DNA of 64,000 nucleotides from JAEWWD01 sp964440115 (lineage in GTDB: Bacteria > Bacillota > Clostridia > Christensenellales > CAG-138): assembly GCA_964440115.1 (NCBI GenBank), contig CAYTPV010000002.1, positions 186,001 through 250,000 of the forward strand, read 5' to 3'. The notes below the pieces were generated by a model. It was not told the DNA's origin. It ran no database searches and saw only the letters and a list, made by a program, of their open reading frames with translations. Position numbers and translations under genes: made by a program. Shown piece after piece: positions 52,051-61,029 of this stretch (its first letter is position 1; the number at the start of each line of letters is the position of its first letter).

Positions 52051-53955
52051 TTAGTTTTGCTTTTCGTCGATTTCCTTTTGCAATTTCTGCATAAAAGCAT
52101 CGAGCTGCATGATACCAAGATCGCCGTCGCGGCGCGAACGCACGGCTACGACGCCCTGCTCCACCTCTTTGTCGCCGATGACGAGCATGTACGGTACTTT
52201 CTGCATCTGCGCCTCGCGGATTTTGAAGCCGATCTTCTCGTTGCGCAGGTCGCATTCTGCGCGCATGCCAGCAGCGCGCAAAATATCGCGCACCTCACCG
52301 GCACGGGTATTTGTGCGGTCGGTAATGGTCAGAACCTTGACATGCAGCGGTGCAACCCATGCGGGGAACGCACCGGCGCAGTGCTCAGTCAGTATGGCGA
52401 TGAACCGCTCAATGGAGCCGAACACCACCGTATGGATCATAACCGGGCGGTGCTTTTCGTTATCCGCGCCCACGTAGGTCAGGTCAAAGCGCTCGGGCAT
52501 CTGGAAGTCGAGCTGTATGGTGCCGCACTGCCAGGTACGGCCGATAGCGTCTTCCAAATGGAAGTCGATCTTGGGGCCGTAGAACGCGCCGTCGCCCTCA
52601 TTGATCTTATAGGGAAGTCCGCATGCTTCGAGCGCGATTTTCAGCGCTTCGGTGGCCTGTTCCCACTGCTCGTCGCTGCCCATGCTGTCTTCGGGGCGGG
52701 TGGAAAGCTCCACGCTGTATTTAAAGCCGAACGTATCGTAGAAATATTGGAATTTTTCAATCACGCCAAGCAGCTCCGGCTTGATCTGCTCGGGTGTCAT
52801 GAATATATGCGCGTCGTCCTGCGTAAAGCAGCGCACGCGCATGAGTCCGTGCAGCGCGCCGGAAAGCTCGTGACGGTGTACCAGACCCAACTCCGCCAAA
52901 CGCTCCGGCAGGTCGCGGTAGGAGTAAATCTTCCGCTTGTAGGAGAGGATGGCGCCGGGGCAGTTCATGGGCTTTACCGCATAATCCTCTTCGTCGATCT
53001 TGGTAAAGTACATGTTGTTCTTGTAGTGATCCCAGTGGCCGGAACGAATCCAGATCTCACGGTTCAATATAATGGGCGTACGCAGCTCCTTGTAGCCGCG
53101 CTTCTGATGCTGCTCGCGCCAGAAGCTTTCGAGCTGGTTGCGCAGCACCATGCCGTTGGGGTAGAAGAACGGGAAGCCCGGGCCTTCGTCGTGGATGTCG
53201 AACAAATCCAGCTCGCGGCCAAGCTTGCGATGATCGCGCTTCTTGGCTTCTTCTATGCGGAACAGGTATTCGTCGAGATCCGCCTTCTTTTCGAAAGCCG
53301 TACCGTAAATACGCTGCAGCATCTTGTTTTTTTCGCTGCCGCGCCAATACGCGCCTGCGAGGCTCATGAGCTTCATGTTCTTGACTTTTCCGGTGCTCGG
53401 CATATGCGGACCGGCGCACAGATCCACGAAATCGCCCTGCTTGTAAAAACTGATGACGGCGTCCTCAGGCAGATCCTCAATGAGTTCCACCTTATACGGT
53501 TCGCCCAGTTCCTTCATATATTTGATTGCTTCCTCGCGGGGCAGTTCAAAGCGTTCCAAAGCATAATCCTCTTTGGAAATCCGCTCCATTTCCTCTTCGA
53601 TTTTGGCAAGATCATCCGCGGAGAAGGGTTCCGGCTTGTCGAAATCGTAATAGAAACCGGTATCGATGGCCGGACCTATTGCCAGCACCGTTTCAGGGAA
53701 CAGGTGCTTGACGGCCTGCGCTAGGATGTGCGATGCGGTGTGCCGGTATCCCCAGCGGCCGCCTTCTTCCTTCCAATCCAGAAACTTGATGCTGTGGTCG
53801 CCGTGAATGGGCCGGAACGCATCGGCGATTTTGCCGTCCAGTTCACAGATGAGGGTGGCTTTTGCAAGGCGCGGGCTGATGTCGTTGGCAATCTGAAGCG
53901 CCGTCATGCCGTCGGCGTATTCGCGCACGCTGCCGTCGGGAAAAGTGAGTTTCAT
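52051..53955 (-). CDS. thrS: Threonyl-tRNA synthetase
   Basis: A 634-residue class II synthetase. Domains in order: TGS (about residues 1-62), the editing/SAD domain with HTASHILAQAVKHLFP (about residues 74-89), the catalytic core with motif 2 RHELSGALHGLMRVRCFTQD, and a C-terminal anticodon-binding domain (VKVLTITDRTNTRAGEVR). It charges tRNA-Thr in the cytoplasm. Its expression is controlled by a threonine T-box leader at 53985-54213. A GNAT-fusion gene diverges from the same region. Confidence 0.97.
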   Translation of the reverse strand: MKLTFPDGSVREYADGMTALQIANDISPRLAKATLICELDGKIADAFRPIHGDHSIKFLDWKEEGGRWGYRHTASHILAQAVKHLFPETVLAIGPAIDTGFYYDFDKPEPFSADDLAKIEEEMERISKEDYALERFELPREEAIKYMKELGEPYKVELIEDLPEDAVISFYKQGDFVDLCAGPHMPSTGKVKNMKLMSLAGAYWRGSEKNKMLQRIYGTAFEKKADLDEYLFRIEEAKKRDHRKLGRELDLFDIHDEGPGFPFFYPNGMVLRNQLESFWREQHQKRGYKELRTPIILNREIWIRSGHWDHYKNNMYFTKIDEEDYAVKPMNCPGAILSYKRKIYSYRDLPERLAELGLVHRHELSGALHGLMRVRCFTQDDAHIFMTPEQIKPELLGVIEKFQYFYDTFGFKYSVELSTRPEDSMGSDEQWEQATEALKIALEACGLPYKINEGDGAFYGPKIDFHLEDAIGRTWQCGTIQLDFQMPERFDLTYVGADNEKHRPVMIHTVVFGSIERFIAILTEHCAGAFPAWVAPLHVKVLTITDRTNTRAGEVRDILRAAGMRAECDLRNEKIGFKIREAQMQKVPYMLVIGDKEVEQGVVAVRSRRDGDLGIMQLDAFMQKLQKEIDEKQN

Positions 53956-53984
53956 AACATTCCTCCATATCTGTATTGCAGTAT

Positions 53985-54213
53985 AATGCGGAAATAAAAA
54001 AATCCCCTGCTACAGCAAGGGACGGGTATACTTTCCCGCGGTTCCACCCTAATTGATTAAACCACTCTTTGGCCGATATCGGGGCCAGCCGTCATGATCC
54101 TTCGGTGGTGTTCCCGTCCTGTGGGTTGGGAGGCGCTTGCAGCCGCGGCGCTTCCTCTCTGAACAACCTGCGAAATGGGCGGTACTCGTCCGAATTCACT
54201 TCATGTACCGGTT
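53985..54213 (-). ncRNA. Threonine T-box riboswitch, thrS leader
   Basis: On the minus strand the leader shows, in order: stem I with an AGAGAGG bulge region and a GGCTG apical motif (around 54120-54160), the specifier loop GGGAACACCACC with ACC (Thr) codon followed by A (around 54107-54112), the K-turn-like GGATCATGACGG, and the antiterminator T-box AGGGTGGAACCGCGGGA (about 54034-54051). It ends in a terminator (CCCTTGCTGTAGCAGGGG, then a T-run, about 53990-54025). Uncharged tRNA-Thr would favour antitermination and raise ThrS. Confidence 0.92.
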
Positions 54214-54242
54214 ATTATATACCCGAACTGCACGCAAGTCAA
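54214..54242 (-). promoter_or_regulatory. Promoter of the T-box/thrS transcript
   Basis: On the minus strand TTGACT (54242-54237) and TATAAT (54219-54214), spacer 17 bp, directly ahead of the T-box leader. Confidence 0.75.
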
Positions 54243-54287
54243 CCAGATATGGGCAGTATTTGGGCATCAGGTCGGCGCGCCTGGGGT

Positions 54288-54316
54288 TTGACAAAGCATG
54301 GCTTTGCTGATAGAAT
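54288..54316 (+). promoter_or_regulatory. Promoter of the GNAT-Rnk fusion gene
   Basis: TTGACA (54288-54293) and TAGAAT (54311-54316), spacer 17 bp. It is divergent from the thrS promoter 50 bp away. Confidence 0.65.
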
Positions 54317-54395
54317 GGTCGGCATAAAGAACCGTCATAGTATCTTGTCTATGAAAGGCTTTGATTTTTCACGACTACTTGAAAAGGTGGAGCGA

Positions 54396-55319
54396 ATGAT
54401 GAGAGAGCCTTTTATTTTTTTGCGTCCGAGTATTACCAAAGAACATGCGCGCGTGCTGATCGATTGGCTGCGGGATGAAGAGGTGACGCAATACCTCAAT
54501 GAACATCCGGATATCGCAGACAATGTCGAGTATGCCGTAAACAATTGCGAACTGCCCGAGCTGACGCATCTGTTCAGCCGGGGCGGTCGGTTTTATATAA
54601 TCTGCACAGGTGATCAGATGCCGGTTGGGTTTGTGCGGCTTACCACGGGCAAAGAAGAAACCGAAATGGTCATCATGATCGGAGATCGTGAAAAGTGGGG
54701 CAGAAAGCTTGGCTACAGCGCTATTCGGGAATGCATGCGCATTGCATTTTTCGAGCTGAGGTCAAAAAAACTCGTCGCGAACATTCATCGAAATAACGAG
54801 CGCTCTATTCGGGCGTTCTTAAGCGCACGGTTTCGTTTGGAGTCTGAAACGCTCCTAAGCAAACGTTTCGTCATTACGTTGGAAGAATATCTGAGGCTTT
54901 CGCACGAAGGTCTGTTCACGCCGGATATCATCTGCGTAACGCAAACGGATTGCCTGCGGCTTAGATCCTTGATCTCTGTTTATGACGAGGAATGGAAGGA
55001 TAAAACGGTTGACGAGCTGCGAGAGGAAATCGGCCGGGCTAAAATCGTCAGCGCAGAACACATTGAGAGCGATGTTGTCACCATGCGATCGAGAGTTAAA
55101 CTTCTGCTGGACGGTGAAAAACATGAGGTATCGCTGGTATATCCGGACGAGGCCGATATGACGCTCAAGAAGTTATCCGTACTGTCTCCCGTGGGCACAG
55201 CCATACTGGGTTACAGCGAGGGGCATAAGATCAATTGGCGTGTACCTAAAGGCGAAGCGAATATCCGAATAGAGAAGATTCTTTATCAGCCCGAATCGGC
55301 AGGGGATTATCATTTGTAG
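54396..55319 (+). CDS. GNAT acetyltransferase fused to GreA/Rnk C-terminal-like domain
   Basis: A 307-residue two-domain protein. Residues about 1-155 form a GNAT N-acetyltransferase (FLRPSITKEHARVLIDWL, MPVGFVRLTTGKEE, then the acetyl-CoA region GRKLGYSAIRECMRIAF and VANIHRNNERSIRAFL). From about residue 175 to the end it resembles the GreA/GreB C-terminal or Rnk domain (TVDELREEIGRAKIVS, SLVYPDEADMTLKKLSVLSP, VGTAILGYSEGHKINWRVP), which in those families contacts RNA polymerase or a kinase. The start at 54396 has AAGGTGGAG upstream. An open frame extending back to 54069 overlaps the T-box and its promoter and is rejected. I do not know this exact fusion. Confidence 0.82.
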   Translation: MMREPFIFLRPSITKEHARVLIDWLRDEEVTQYLNEHPDIADNVEYAVNNCELPELTHLFSRGGRFYIICTGDQMPVGFVRLTTGKEETEMVIMIGDREKWGRKLGYSAIRECMRIAFFELRSKKLVANIHRNNERSIRAFLSARFRLESETLLSKRFVITLEEYLRLSHEGLFTPDIICVTQTDCLRLRSLISVYDEEWKDKTVDELREEIGRAKIVSAEHIESDVVTMRSRVKLLLDGEKHEVSLVYPDEADMTLKKLSVLSPVGTAILGYSEGHKINWRVPKGEANIRIEKILYQPESAGDYHL

Positions 55320-55333
55320 GTAGGCTAGAATAT

Positions 55334-55361
55334 CGAAAAAGTGGCGTTTGCCACTTTTTCG
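55334..55361. terminator. Bidirectional terminator between GNAT fusion and ytxC
   Basis: Twelve-base arms CGAAAAAGTGGC (55334-55345) and GCCACTTTTTCG (55350-55361), four-base loop. The A/T tracts are inside the stem, so it can act in both directions. Confidence 0.75.
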
Positions 55362-55368
55362 CAGATAT

Positions 55369-56100
55369 CTAATGTACAAATCGCACACGCCCGGCAAATA
55401 CCCGTGCGAGCATTTCTGTAAGAGGCGTACTGTTCGCATTGGAAAGATTGTATACCGTCAGCCGTTCAGGCGCAAGCTCAACAAGCACGCTGACCAGCCG
55501 GTCAGGATCGCAGGCGTCGTAGTCGATGCGCGCATCACTTTCGTCCGTGAGCGTACAGGAGCCATCCGGGTGCAAAAGCAATGAAATTTCCCGTACGCGC
55601 GTGGGTTTTACCTGTACAAATGCACGCAGTACGCCCATGAGTTCGAGATATTCCTTTTCAAGCAGCAGCTCCTCCGTAGCGCTTTGTACGCAAAGGCGCC
55701 ACGCGTTTATGGTATCCGTCATGCGAAAACGCATATAACCGGAGAGGTTGAGCGCTTCTTCCTCATCCAGATAAGCTTTGAGCGCTCGCCGCACTGTGCC
55801 CGGACGCTCTACGCGCCTCGCACATCGTATGGCTTCGGCAAGAACTGCCTGTTTTTCAACCAGCGTCAGCGGAACCCTGTCGGTGATTTTTGCTAGTTCA
55901 AACTGACATAAATCTCTGCAGAACAACAGAGCCAGCGCGACGCACAACGCGTCTAAACCGCCCGGCTCCGCAAGTTCAACCACAATTCCCTGTTCGCTCT
56001 GCGTGAGCGTGAAGGAATGCGCGGTTTGCGTCAAACGTCTTTCCAATAGCCGCGGGATGTCTCCTTCGTATTCTCCGATTTCAATTCGGCGTTTTGCCAC
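55369..56100 (-). CDS. ytxC: Sporulation protein YtxC-like
   Basis: A 243-residue protein matching the YtxC pattern: a helical first half, NLSGYMRFRMTDTINAWRLC (YtxC proteins share a GF.RFR..D segment), SATEELLLEKEYLELMGVLRA, then a beta-rich end with ERLTVYNLSN and RVFAGRVRFVH. YtxC occurs in spore formers and is often next to thrS, as here, though the GNAT gene intervenes. Its molecular role is unknown. The GTG at 56100 is chosen as start because AAGGAG lies upstream. Confidence 0.75.
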   Translation of the reverse strand: MAKRRIEIGEYEGDIPRLLERRLTQTAHSFTLTQSEQGIVVELAEPGGLDALCVALALLFCRDLCQFELAKITDRVPLTLVEKQAVLAEAIRCARRVERPGTVRRALKAYLDEEEALNLSGYMRFRMTDTINAWRLCVQSATEELLLEKEYLELMGVLRAFVQVKPTRVREISLLLHPDGSCTLTDESDARIDYDACDPDRLVSVLVELAPERLTVYNLSNANSTPLTEMLARVFAGRVRFVH

Positions 56101-56405
56101 ACGTTCACTCTCCTTGGGGCGGCCATACCCTGCCAACGGTGTTGGCATATCCTATACTATGTGAAAATAGCGGAAAAAGATTCCCTGTCAGACGGCGTTC
56201 ACCGAGTTTTCTTGAACAGGAAATACTTGCGGTCGTAAATGAGCGCCGGTTGTTAGTATGGCCTGAACAGTGGTTTAGACGGCGTGGTAAATACTTGTTC
56301 ATGCGCCAGAGAAACGCAAATGCAGATATTGCTGCTCATTGAATAAAGAAATCCCATGCATAATTTCAAAATAAGTTTTATAATTCCAATGGGAGGAGAC
56401 TATAT
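56101..56405. other. Intergenic region between ytxC and creatininase-family gene
   Basis: About 305 bp between divergent genes. Short open frames of up to 82 codons cross it but show no domain, no ribosome site and frame changes. An AT-rich stretch near 56355-56385 may hold the promoter of the downstream gene. Nothing else is recognised. Confidence 0.5.
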
Positions 56406-57161
56406 ATGCGTTCTGTTATAGAAATGTCCTGGCCGCAGATTCAATTGCTAAATCGCAGCCGCACAGTGATTATTATGCCGATTGCATCCGTGGAGCAGCA
56501 CGGAAAGCATTTGCCGGTAGGGACGGATTATCTGCTGCTGCAGAAGATCGTGCAATCCCTTCGGGACTTTGAGATGGAAGGGTATGAAGGCGTACTTCTT
56601 CCGTCACTCCAATTCGGACTCAATATAGAGCATATTGCGTTTTCCGGCACCATTTCTCTTGGGGAGCAATGCATTGCAGAAATACTCTGCAAGCAGGCGG
56701 ATGCATTTGTACGCGACGGGTTCAAGAACTTCATATTGCTCAATTCGCACGGCGGAAACGCGGGATTAATCGATACGTTTATCCGTTCATACCGTACAGC
56801 CACGGGCTGCCGCATGGCCACGATTGATTATTTCAGAGGTAAGCCGTTTGCGGGCAAGGAAAGCCTGTTTGACAATCCGGTTGGATTAGATGTGCACGCT
56901 GGAGAATTCGAAACATCGCTCATGATGCATCTGTACCCTGACTTGGTGAATATGCGGGTAAGCAAAGAAGACCTTGCGGAATGCAATGTACCGGCAAGGC
57001 AGCTTCCGTTTGGCTGGCTGACGCATGAACTAAGCAAATCCGGCGTCATCGGCGATGCGACCTACGCGAGCGAGGAAAAAGGGAAAGCATACTACGAAGT
57101 GATACTGCAGTATGTATTCAACGCCATACGGGAGTTCTGCGGTACAATGGATGCAGTCTGA
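56406..57161 (+). CDS. Creatininase-family amidohydrolase
   Basis: A 251-residue protein of the creatininase fold, which opens small cyclic amides or dehydrates related compounds with a metal centre. The signature IMPIASVEQHGKHLPVGTD carries metal residues (Glu and His near residue 32-37, then Asp), with NSHGGN and DVHAGEFETSLMM further on. Members include creatinine amidohydrolase, MftE and FAPy deformylase-like enzymes; the substrate here is unknown. GGGAGGAG precedes the start. It stands alone with a strong hairpin after it. Confidence 0.9.
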   Translation: MRSVIEMSWPQIQLLNRSRTVIIMPIASVEQHGKHLPVGTDYLLLQKIVQSLRDFEMEGYEGVLLPSLQFGLNIEHIAFSGTISLGEQCIAEILCKQADAFVRDGFKNFILLNSHGGNAGLIDTFIRSYRTATGCRMATIDYFRGKPFAGKESLFDNPVGLDVHAGEFETSLMMHLYPDLVNMRVSKEDLAECNVPARQLPFGWLTHELSKSGVIGDATYASEEKGKAYYEVILQYVFNAIREFCGTMDAV

Positions 57162-57172
57162 ATGGATTAGCA

Positions 57173-57200
57173 ACGGCGCCTTCCATATGGAAGGCGCCGT
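57173..57200. other. Perfect hairpin after creatininase-family gene
   Basis: Arms ACGGCGCCTTCC (57173-57184) and GGAAGGCGCCGT (57189-57200), loop ATAT. No T-run follows in either direction; it lies between converging genes and probably stops or stabilises both transcripts. Confidence 0.6.
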
Positions 57201-57228
57201 ATGTCATGTATACTGGCTTTAATAACGA

Positions 57229-57732
57229 CTATGCCTTTTCGGGCGGTTCGATTTCTCCTTCGTTGGAAATCTCAATGTGCTTGATGCGGATATCCGCCTT
57301 GGGGCGATCCCGCATATCCGTTTGCGCGGAGGCGATCTCATCTACCACATCCATGCCAGAAGTTACACTGCCAAACGCCGCGTACTGCCCATCCAAGTGC
57401 GGGGCGTCTTCATGCATGATGAAGAATTGCGAACCCGCTGAATTGGGGTTTCCTGCGCGCGCCATGGAAATGACACCGCGCTTGTGCCGGAGTGAGTTTT
57501 TGCAGCCATTTGCGGCGAATTCGCCCTTGATGCAATAGCCCGGTCCGCCCATGCCTGTCCCATCGGGACATCCGCCCTGTATCATGAAGCCGGGTATGAC
57601 GCGGTGGAATATCAGGCCGTCATAATATCCCTGCCTCGCAAGATGCAGAAAGTTCTTCACAGTATTGGGTGCAGCCTCGCGATCGAGTTCGATTTCAATT
57701 TTCCCGCCGTTTTCCATTTCGATTGTAACCAT
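57229..57732 (-). CDS. Cyclophilin-type peptidyl-prolyl isomerase
   Basis: A 167-residue cytoplasmic PPIase. Catalytic and proline-binding residues lie in LIFHRVIPGFMIQGG (Arg active site), GVISMARAGNPNSAGSQFFI and FGSVTSGMDVVD. It catalyses cis/trans change at proline and aids folding. No signal peptide is present. It directly follows the thioesterase gene, with AGGAGG inside that gene's end. Confidence 0.96.
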   Translation of the reverse strand: MVTIEMENGGKIEIELDREAAPNTVKNFLHLARQGYYDGLIFHRVIPGFMIQGGCPDGTGMGGPGYCIKGEFAANGCKNSLRHKRGVISMARAGNPNSAGSQFFIMHEDAPHLDGQYAAFGSVTSGMDVVDEIASAQTDMRDRPKADIRIKHIEISNEGEIEPPEKA

Positions 57733-58491
57733 TTATAGGACCTCCTGAAAGATATTAAAGGGGCTCCATTCGCCCGCTGCTTCAAAGAGAACACGCCCGT
57801 CCTGCACATCTGCTCCAAGCACTTCAAAACTGTTGCCGTTTTCATACAGGCTCATGCAAACCTGTTCGCCCGGCCGCGCTTCGGCGCTGTAGCCTATGGA
57901 CAGCGAGCTGATACGATAATCCCGGTGCCGCGCCAGTGGAAAAAGATCCATGATCCAGCCTACATAACTGGCGTTGTTCATATGTCCGTTTACGTCGATA
58001 TCGCTGTAAAGCGGTGCACGCAAGAATTCCTTCGGTTGTCCCTGCCGATTAAGACGCAGTTTACCCGGTTCGGGCAGAGGCGGCACGACAGGGGCGGGAG
58101 GCGGGAAATCAAGATTGGCCTTGTCCGGCAGCAGTATGCGGCGCGATACGATATCCACCAGTATCCAGGAAGTGGACATCGCGGCGACCGCCGTGCCGTC
58201 TTTATCGCAAAATTCCACATACCGCGGAAATGTCGTTCTACCCGCAGGGCCATACCAGGTATTAGCACGAATAACTTCATGCAGATGCGGGTATCGGTAA
58301 ATGCGCAGCTGTGCGCGTGCAATCATCCAGACAACATTGTTGCGGACTAGTTCATCCCGCGAAAAACCCAGCAGATGCGAATGTGCGCCGGCAACCTCCT
58401 GCATAAAGCGAAACACCGCGTCAGGCCGCCATAATCCCATGAAATCCGTCTCATGAGTGAGTATAACCTGATCCTGCGTGAATGTATGCAT
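57733..58491 (-). CDS. Acyl-ACP thioesterase (double hot-dog)
   Basis: A 252-residue enzyme hydrolysing acyl-ACP to release fatty acids, of the bacterial FatA/FatB-like family. Two hot-dog halves: DFMGLWRPDAVFRFMQEVAG then SDIDVNGHMNNASYVGWIMD, where the Asn/His (NGHMNN) belongs to the active site. It is in the DUF368-cyclophilin operon. The ATG at 58491 overlaps the DUF368 stop (TGATG). A longer open frame reaches back to 59094, but it is a shadow of the DUF368 gene and is not used. Confidence 0.9.
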   Translation of the reverse strand: MHTFTQDQVILTHETDFMGLWRPDAVFRFMQEVAGAHSHLLGFSRDELVRNNVVWMIARAQLRIYRYPHLHEVIRANTWYGPAGRTTFPRYVEFCDKDGTAVAAMSTSWILVDIVSRRILLPDKANLDFPPPAPVVPPLPEPGKLRLNRQGQPKEFLRAPLYSDIDVNGHMNNASYVGWIMDLFPLARHRDYRISSLSIGYSAEARPGEQVCMSLYENGNSFEVLGADVQDGRVLFEAAGEWSPFNIFQEVL

Positions 58492-59345
58492 CAGGCTTCT
58501 CCCTTGCTCAAAACAACGGCAAGAAAGAAACCGGCCGCACCGACAATGATGCTGAGCACCCAGGTCAGAGCAGACGCACCGCTTGTCTGCTGATACAGCA
58601 CGGTAAAGGGCGATGCGAGAACCAAGCCGATAATTCCATAATAAGTAGCGTAGGGAAACCGACTCATGAGCAGGCGCACAACCCGCGCCATAAAAAATAT
58701 TCCCCCAAGCACGCCGAGAGAAAAGGGTACGAGAATGATAAGCCGCTGCAGCATCCCGGGAAAATTCAGGCTGAGCAGCGCAAGCGTAAAGCCGTTGACA
58801 TACTCCAGTATGGGTTGGAAGTATCCGAAGAGTATCAGCACCATAGAACCGCTGAAACCCGGTATGATCATTGTGGCAGACGCACAGAAGCCCAGTCCCA
58901 ATACAAGCAGCATATGCGGCACATCCGAGGTAAGCGAAAATACAGCTCCGACGCTTCTGCTCGATATTGTCAGCAATACGATCAGCACGGCCGTACACAG
59001 CATTATCAGGGCATGCGATACATGAAACCGCTGCCCTTTTACGCGCCCAAGCAGCATGGGCAGCGCACCAAGTATCATGCCCGCAAATGCGCATGCCGTC
59101 TGCAGCGGGTAGGATTTAAAAAGCAGATCAATTACATAGGAAAAGGCGATAACGCCCAATACCATGCCCAGCAGATAGGGCAGCAAGGTTCGGATATGCC
59201 GTTTGGCGCCCTTGCTATCGGTTACAAGATTTATTAATTGATCATATATGCCCATGGACATTGCCATGGAGCCGCCGCTCACGCCGGGGATCACTACGGC
59301 GATGCCGATGAGTGCGCCCTTGAGCAGTTTGATCAAAAAACGCAT
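58491..59345 (-). CDS. DUF368 membrane protein
   Basis: A 284-residue polytopic membrane protein of the DUF368 family. Its N-terminal signature LKGALIGIAVVIPGVSGGS is clear; about eight hydrophobic helices follow, with a second FSGSMVLILFGY motif. Members of this family have been linked to undecaprenyl phosphate translocation (PopT), so a lipid-carrier recycling role is possible. I use the ATG at 59345, preceded by AGAGGAGTA; earlier codons give no membrane-like sequence. It is the first gene of the operon with the thioesterase and cyclophilin. Confidence 0.88.
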   Translation of the reverse strand: MRFLIKLLKGALIGIAVVIPGVSGGSMAMSMGIYDQLINLVTDSKGAKRHIRTLLPYLLGMVLGVIAFSYVIDLLFKSYPLQTACAFAGMILGALPMLLGRVKGQRFHVSHALIMLCTAVLIVLLTISSRSVGAVFSLTSDVPHMLLVLGLGFCASATMIIPGFSGSMVLILFGYFQPILEYVNGFTLALLSLNFPGMLQRLIILVPFSLGVLGGIFFMARVVRLLMSRFPYATYYGIIGLVLASPFTVLYQQTSGASALTWVLSIIVGAAGFFLAVVLSKGEA

Positions 59346-59449
59346 AGGGTACTTACTCCTCTGTTGTAGATCAATACCCATCATAACGCGGCTCGTGCCG
59401 GATGTATACCCTTGTAAGGCAAATTTACAAATTTGTTTGTAATGACCGG

Positions 59450-60817
59450 TTATACTGCATTGCCCTGTGCGCGTGAGCGCTCCAAACGCTTTTTCCAGCG
59501 CCCGCTTTTTAGGAAGTGCGCATATGTGAAATTGGAATACAGCGGGGAGGTCAGCCATGCGATGGCGATCCCAGTAAATCCAAGACCGAGCACTTTACTT
59601 AGCAGCAGCGCAAGCGGGATGCGCACAAGATAATGCGATTGCAGTACGTTAGTCAGAGAGAACATGGCGTTGCCCGAACCCTTTACAAACCCGACCGTGG
59701 GGTGTACCAGCGCGTGCAGAATGTACATGTATCCGGTAATGCGCAGATAATGTGCGGTCAAGCTTACGATGTCAGGGTCGGTATTGAACAGCCGCGCGAG
59801 ATTGGGAGCAAACAGCAATATCAAAATTGTTATGGGAACATTGATTGCCACGGTCATGCGGCGTGCGGCGCGAATGCTGTTGAGCGCCCGATCTTCCTGC
59901 CCTGCGCCGAGATTCTGCGAGGTGAATGCCGCGACCGCATCACTCAGAGCGGTGCAGGGCAATATTGCGAAACTGTCCAGTTTGACCCCTATGCCGTACG
60001 CGGCGCTCACGGCAAGTCCGTAAGTATTGACGATGCCGCTGAGCGTCAAATGCGATATGGTTACAAGCGCCTGCTGCAGCGCGGATGGCAGACCGATGCG
60101 TATGAGCTCGTTGAGGTGCTGCTTGCTCCACCGCCATGCGCTGGGCGCAAACGATATAATGTGTTTCCTGCGATGGAAATAGGCAATACCCAGCAGCAGG
60201 GATAGTGCCTGTGAAACGACTGTCGCAAGTGCGGAACCCTGCACGCCCATTCTTAAATCGCGAACAAACACAACATTGAGCAGGGCATTTGCGCATGTGG
60301 CGACAACCACAAACAGAAGCGATGAACGGGAATCCCCGAAGCCCCGCTGGAACGCGCAGATAAGATTATAGCCTAACGTAAACGGCATACCCAGCATAAC
60401 GATGCGCAGGTATGCGACTGCCATGGCGTAAGCTTCCTCCGGTGTGGATATGATTTTAAGAATGACGGGGGCCAATACGAAGCCGGCGAGCATCATGCAA
60501 AGCGCGCAAAGTGCGTAGAGTGAAATGGCAGTTCCGGCGGATTTTTTGACGGCTTGCGTATCCCCCTGTCCCATATGGGAGCCTATCGCCACACTGACGC
60601 CCACGCTCATGCCGGCGATTGTCATGAACAGTACGTTCATGACGGGGCCGCTGACGCCAACGGCAACAAGACCCGCAGTACCCAAGAATTGCCCCGCGAA
60701 GTACATATCCACCGCATTATAGAGTGCCTGAAACAGATTGGAGAGCAAAAGAGGCATTGAAAAACGCAAAATATGATTTTGAACGCTTCCCTGTGTCAAA
60801 TCATTTTGCAGTGACAT
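59450..60817 (-). CDS. MATE-family efflux transporter (second copy)
   Basis: A 455-residue, twelve-helix MATE exporter (ILRFSMPLLLSNLFQALYNAV, MYFAGQFLGTAGLVAVGVS). It is only distantly similar to the MATE protein at 50583, so it is probably an old paralogue with another substrate. The start at 60817 has GGAGG seven bases before. It is monocistronic. Confidence 0.92.
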   Translation of the reverse strand: MSLQNDLTQGSVQNHILRFSMPLLLSNLFQALYNAVDMYFAGQFLGTAGLVAVGVSGPVMNVLFMTIAGMSVGVSVAIGSHMGQGDTQAVKKSAGTAISLYALCALCMMLAGFVLAPVILKIISTPEEAYAMAVAYLRIVMLGMPFTLGYNLICAFQRGFGDSRSSLLFVVVATCANALLNVVFVRDLRMGVQGSALATVVSQALSLLLGIAYFHRRKHIISFAPSAWRWSKQHLNELIRIGLPSALQQALVTISHLTLSGIVNTYGLAVSAAYGIGVKLDSFAILPCTALSDAVAAFTSQNLGAGQEDRALNSIRAARRMTVAINVPITILILLFAPNLARLFNTDPDIVSLTAHYLRITGYMYILHALVHPTVGFVKGSGNAMFSLTNVLQSHYLVRIPLALLLSKVLGLGFTGIAIAWLTSPLYSNFTYAHFLKSGRWKKRLERSRAQGNAV

Positions 60818-60965
60818 GCGATCCTCCAAAAACAGCCCATTCTGAGCCTGTTTTTAATTGTACGCCCGCCGCATCGGGGTGTCAATGCGCCAAGATTGCA
60901 GTGTCATTCCCGTGATTGGACAAGATTAGTACAAGATTCTTCAAAATCGCAACGAAATTGGTCAG

Positions 60966-60993
60966 TTGCCTGTTCATAATTTTCGGGTATAAC
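60966..60993 (+). promoter_or_regulatory. Promoter candidate for htrA
   Basis: TTGCCT (60966-60971) and TATAAC (60988-60993), spacer 16 bp, 36 bp before the start codon. Confidence 0.45.
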
Positions 60994-61029
60994 ATAAGCA
61001 TCAAGTTCGAAAGCTTAAAGGAGGCTGGA

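Noticed and set aside
52057..53724. Long plus-strand open frame of 555 codons
   Set aside because: Antisense shadow of thrS; composition is not protein-like and no domain is seen.
54069..54395. Upstream extension of the GNAT-fusion reading frame
   Set aside because: It overlaps the T-box leader and both divergent promoters, and has no ribosome site or GNAT-like sequence.
56094..56342. 82-codon frame between ytxC and the creatininase-family gene
   Set aside because: No domain, no ribosome site, and it overlaps the start of ytxC on the other strand.
58492..59094. Upstream extension of the thioesterase reading frame
   Set aside because: It is an out-of-frame shadow of the DUF368 gene; the family begins at 58491, where an ATG overlaps the DUF368 stop.
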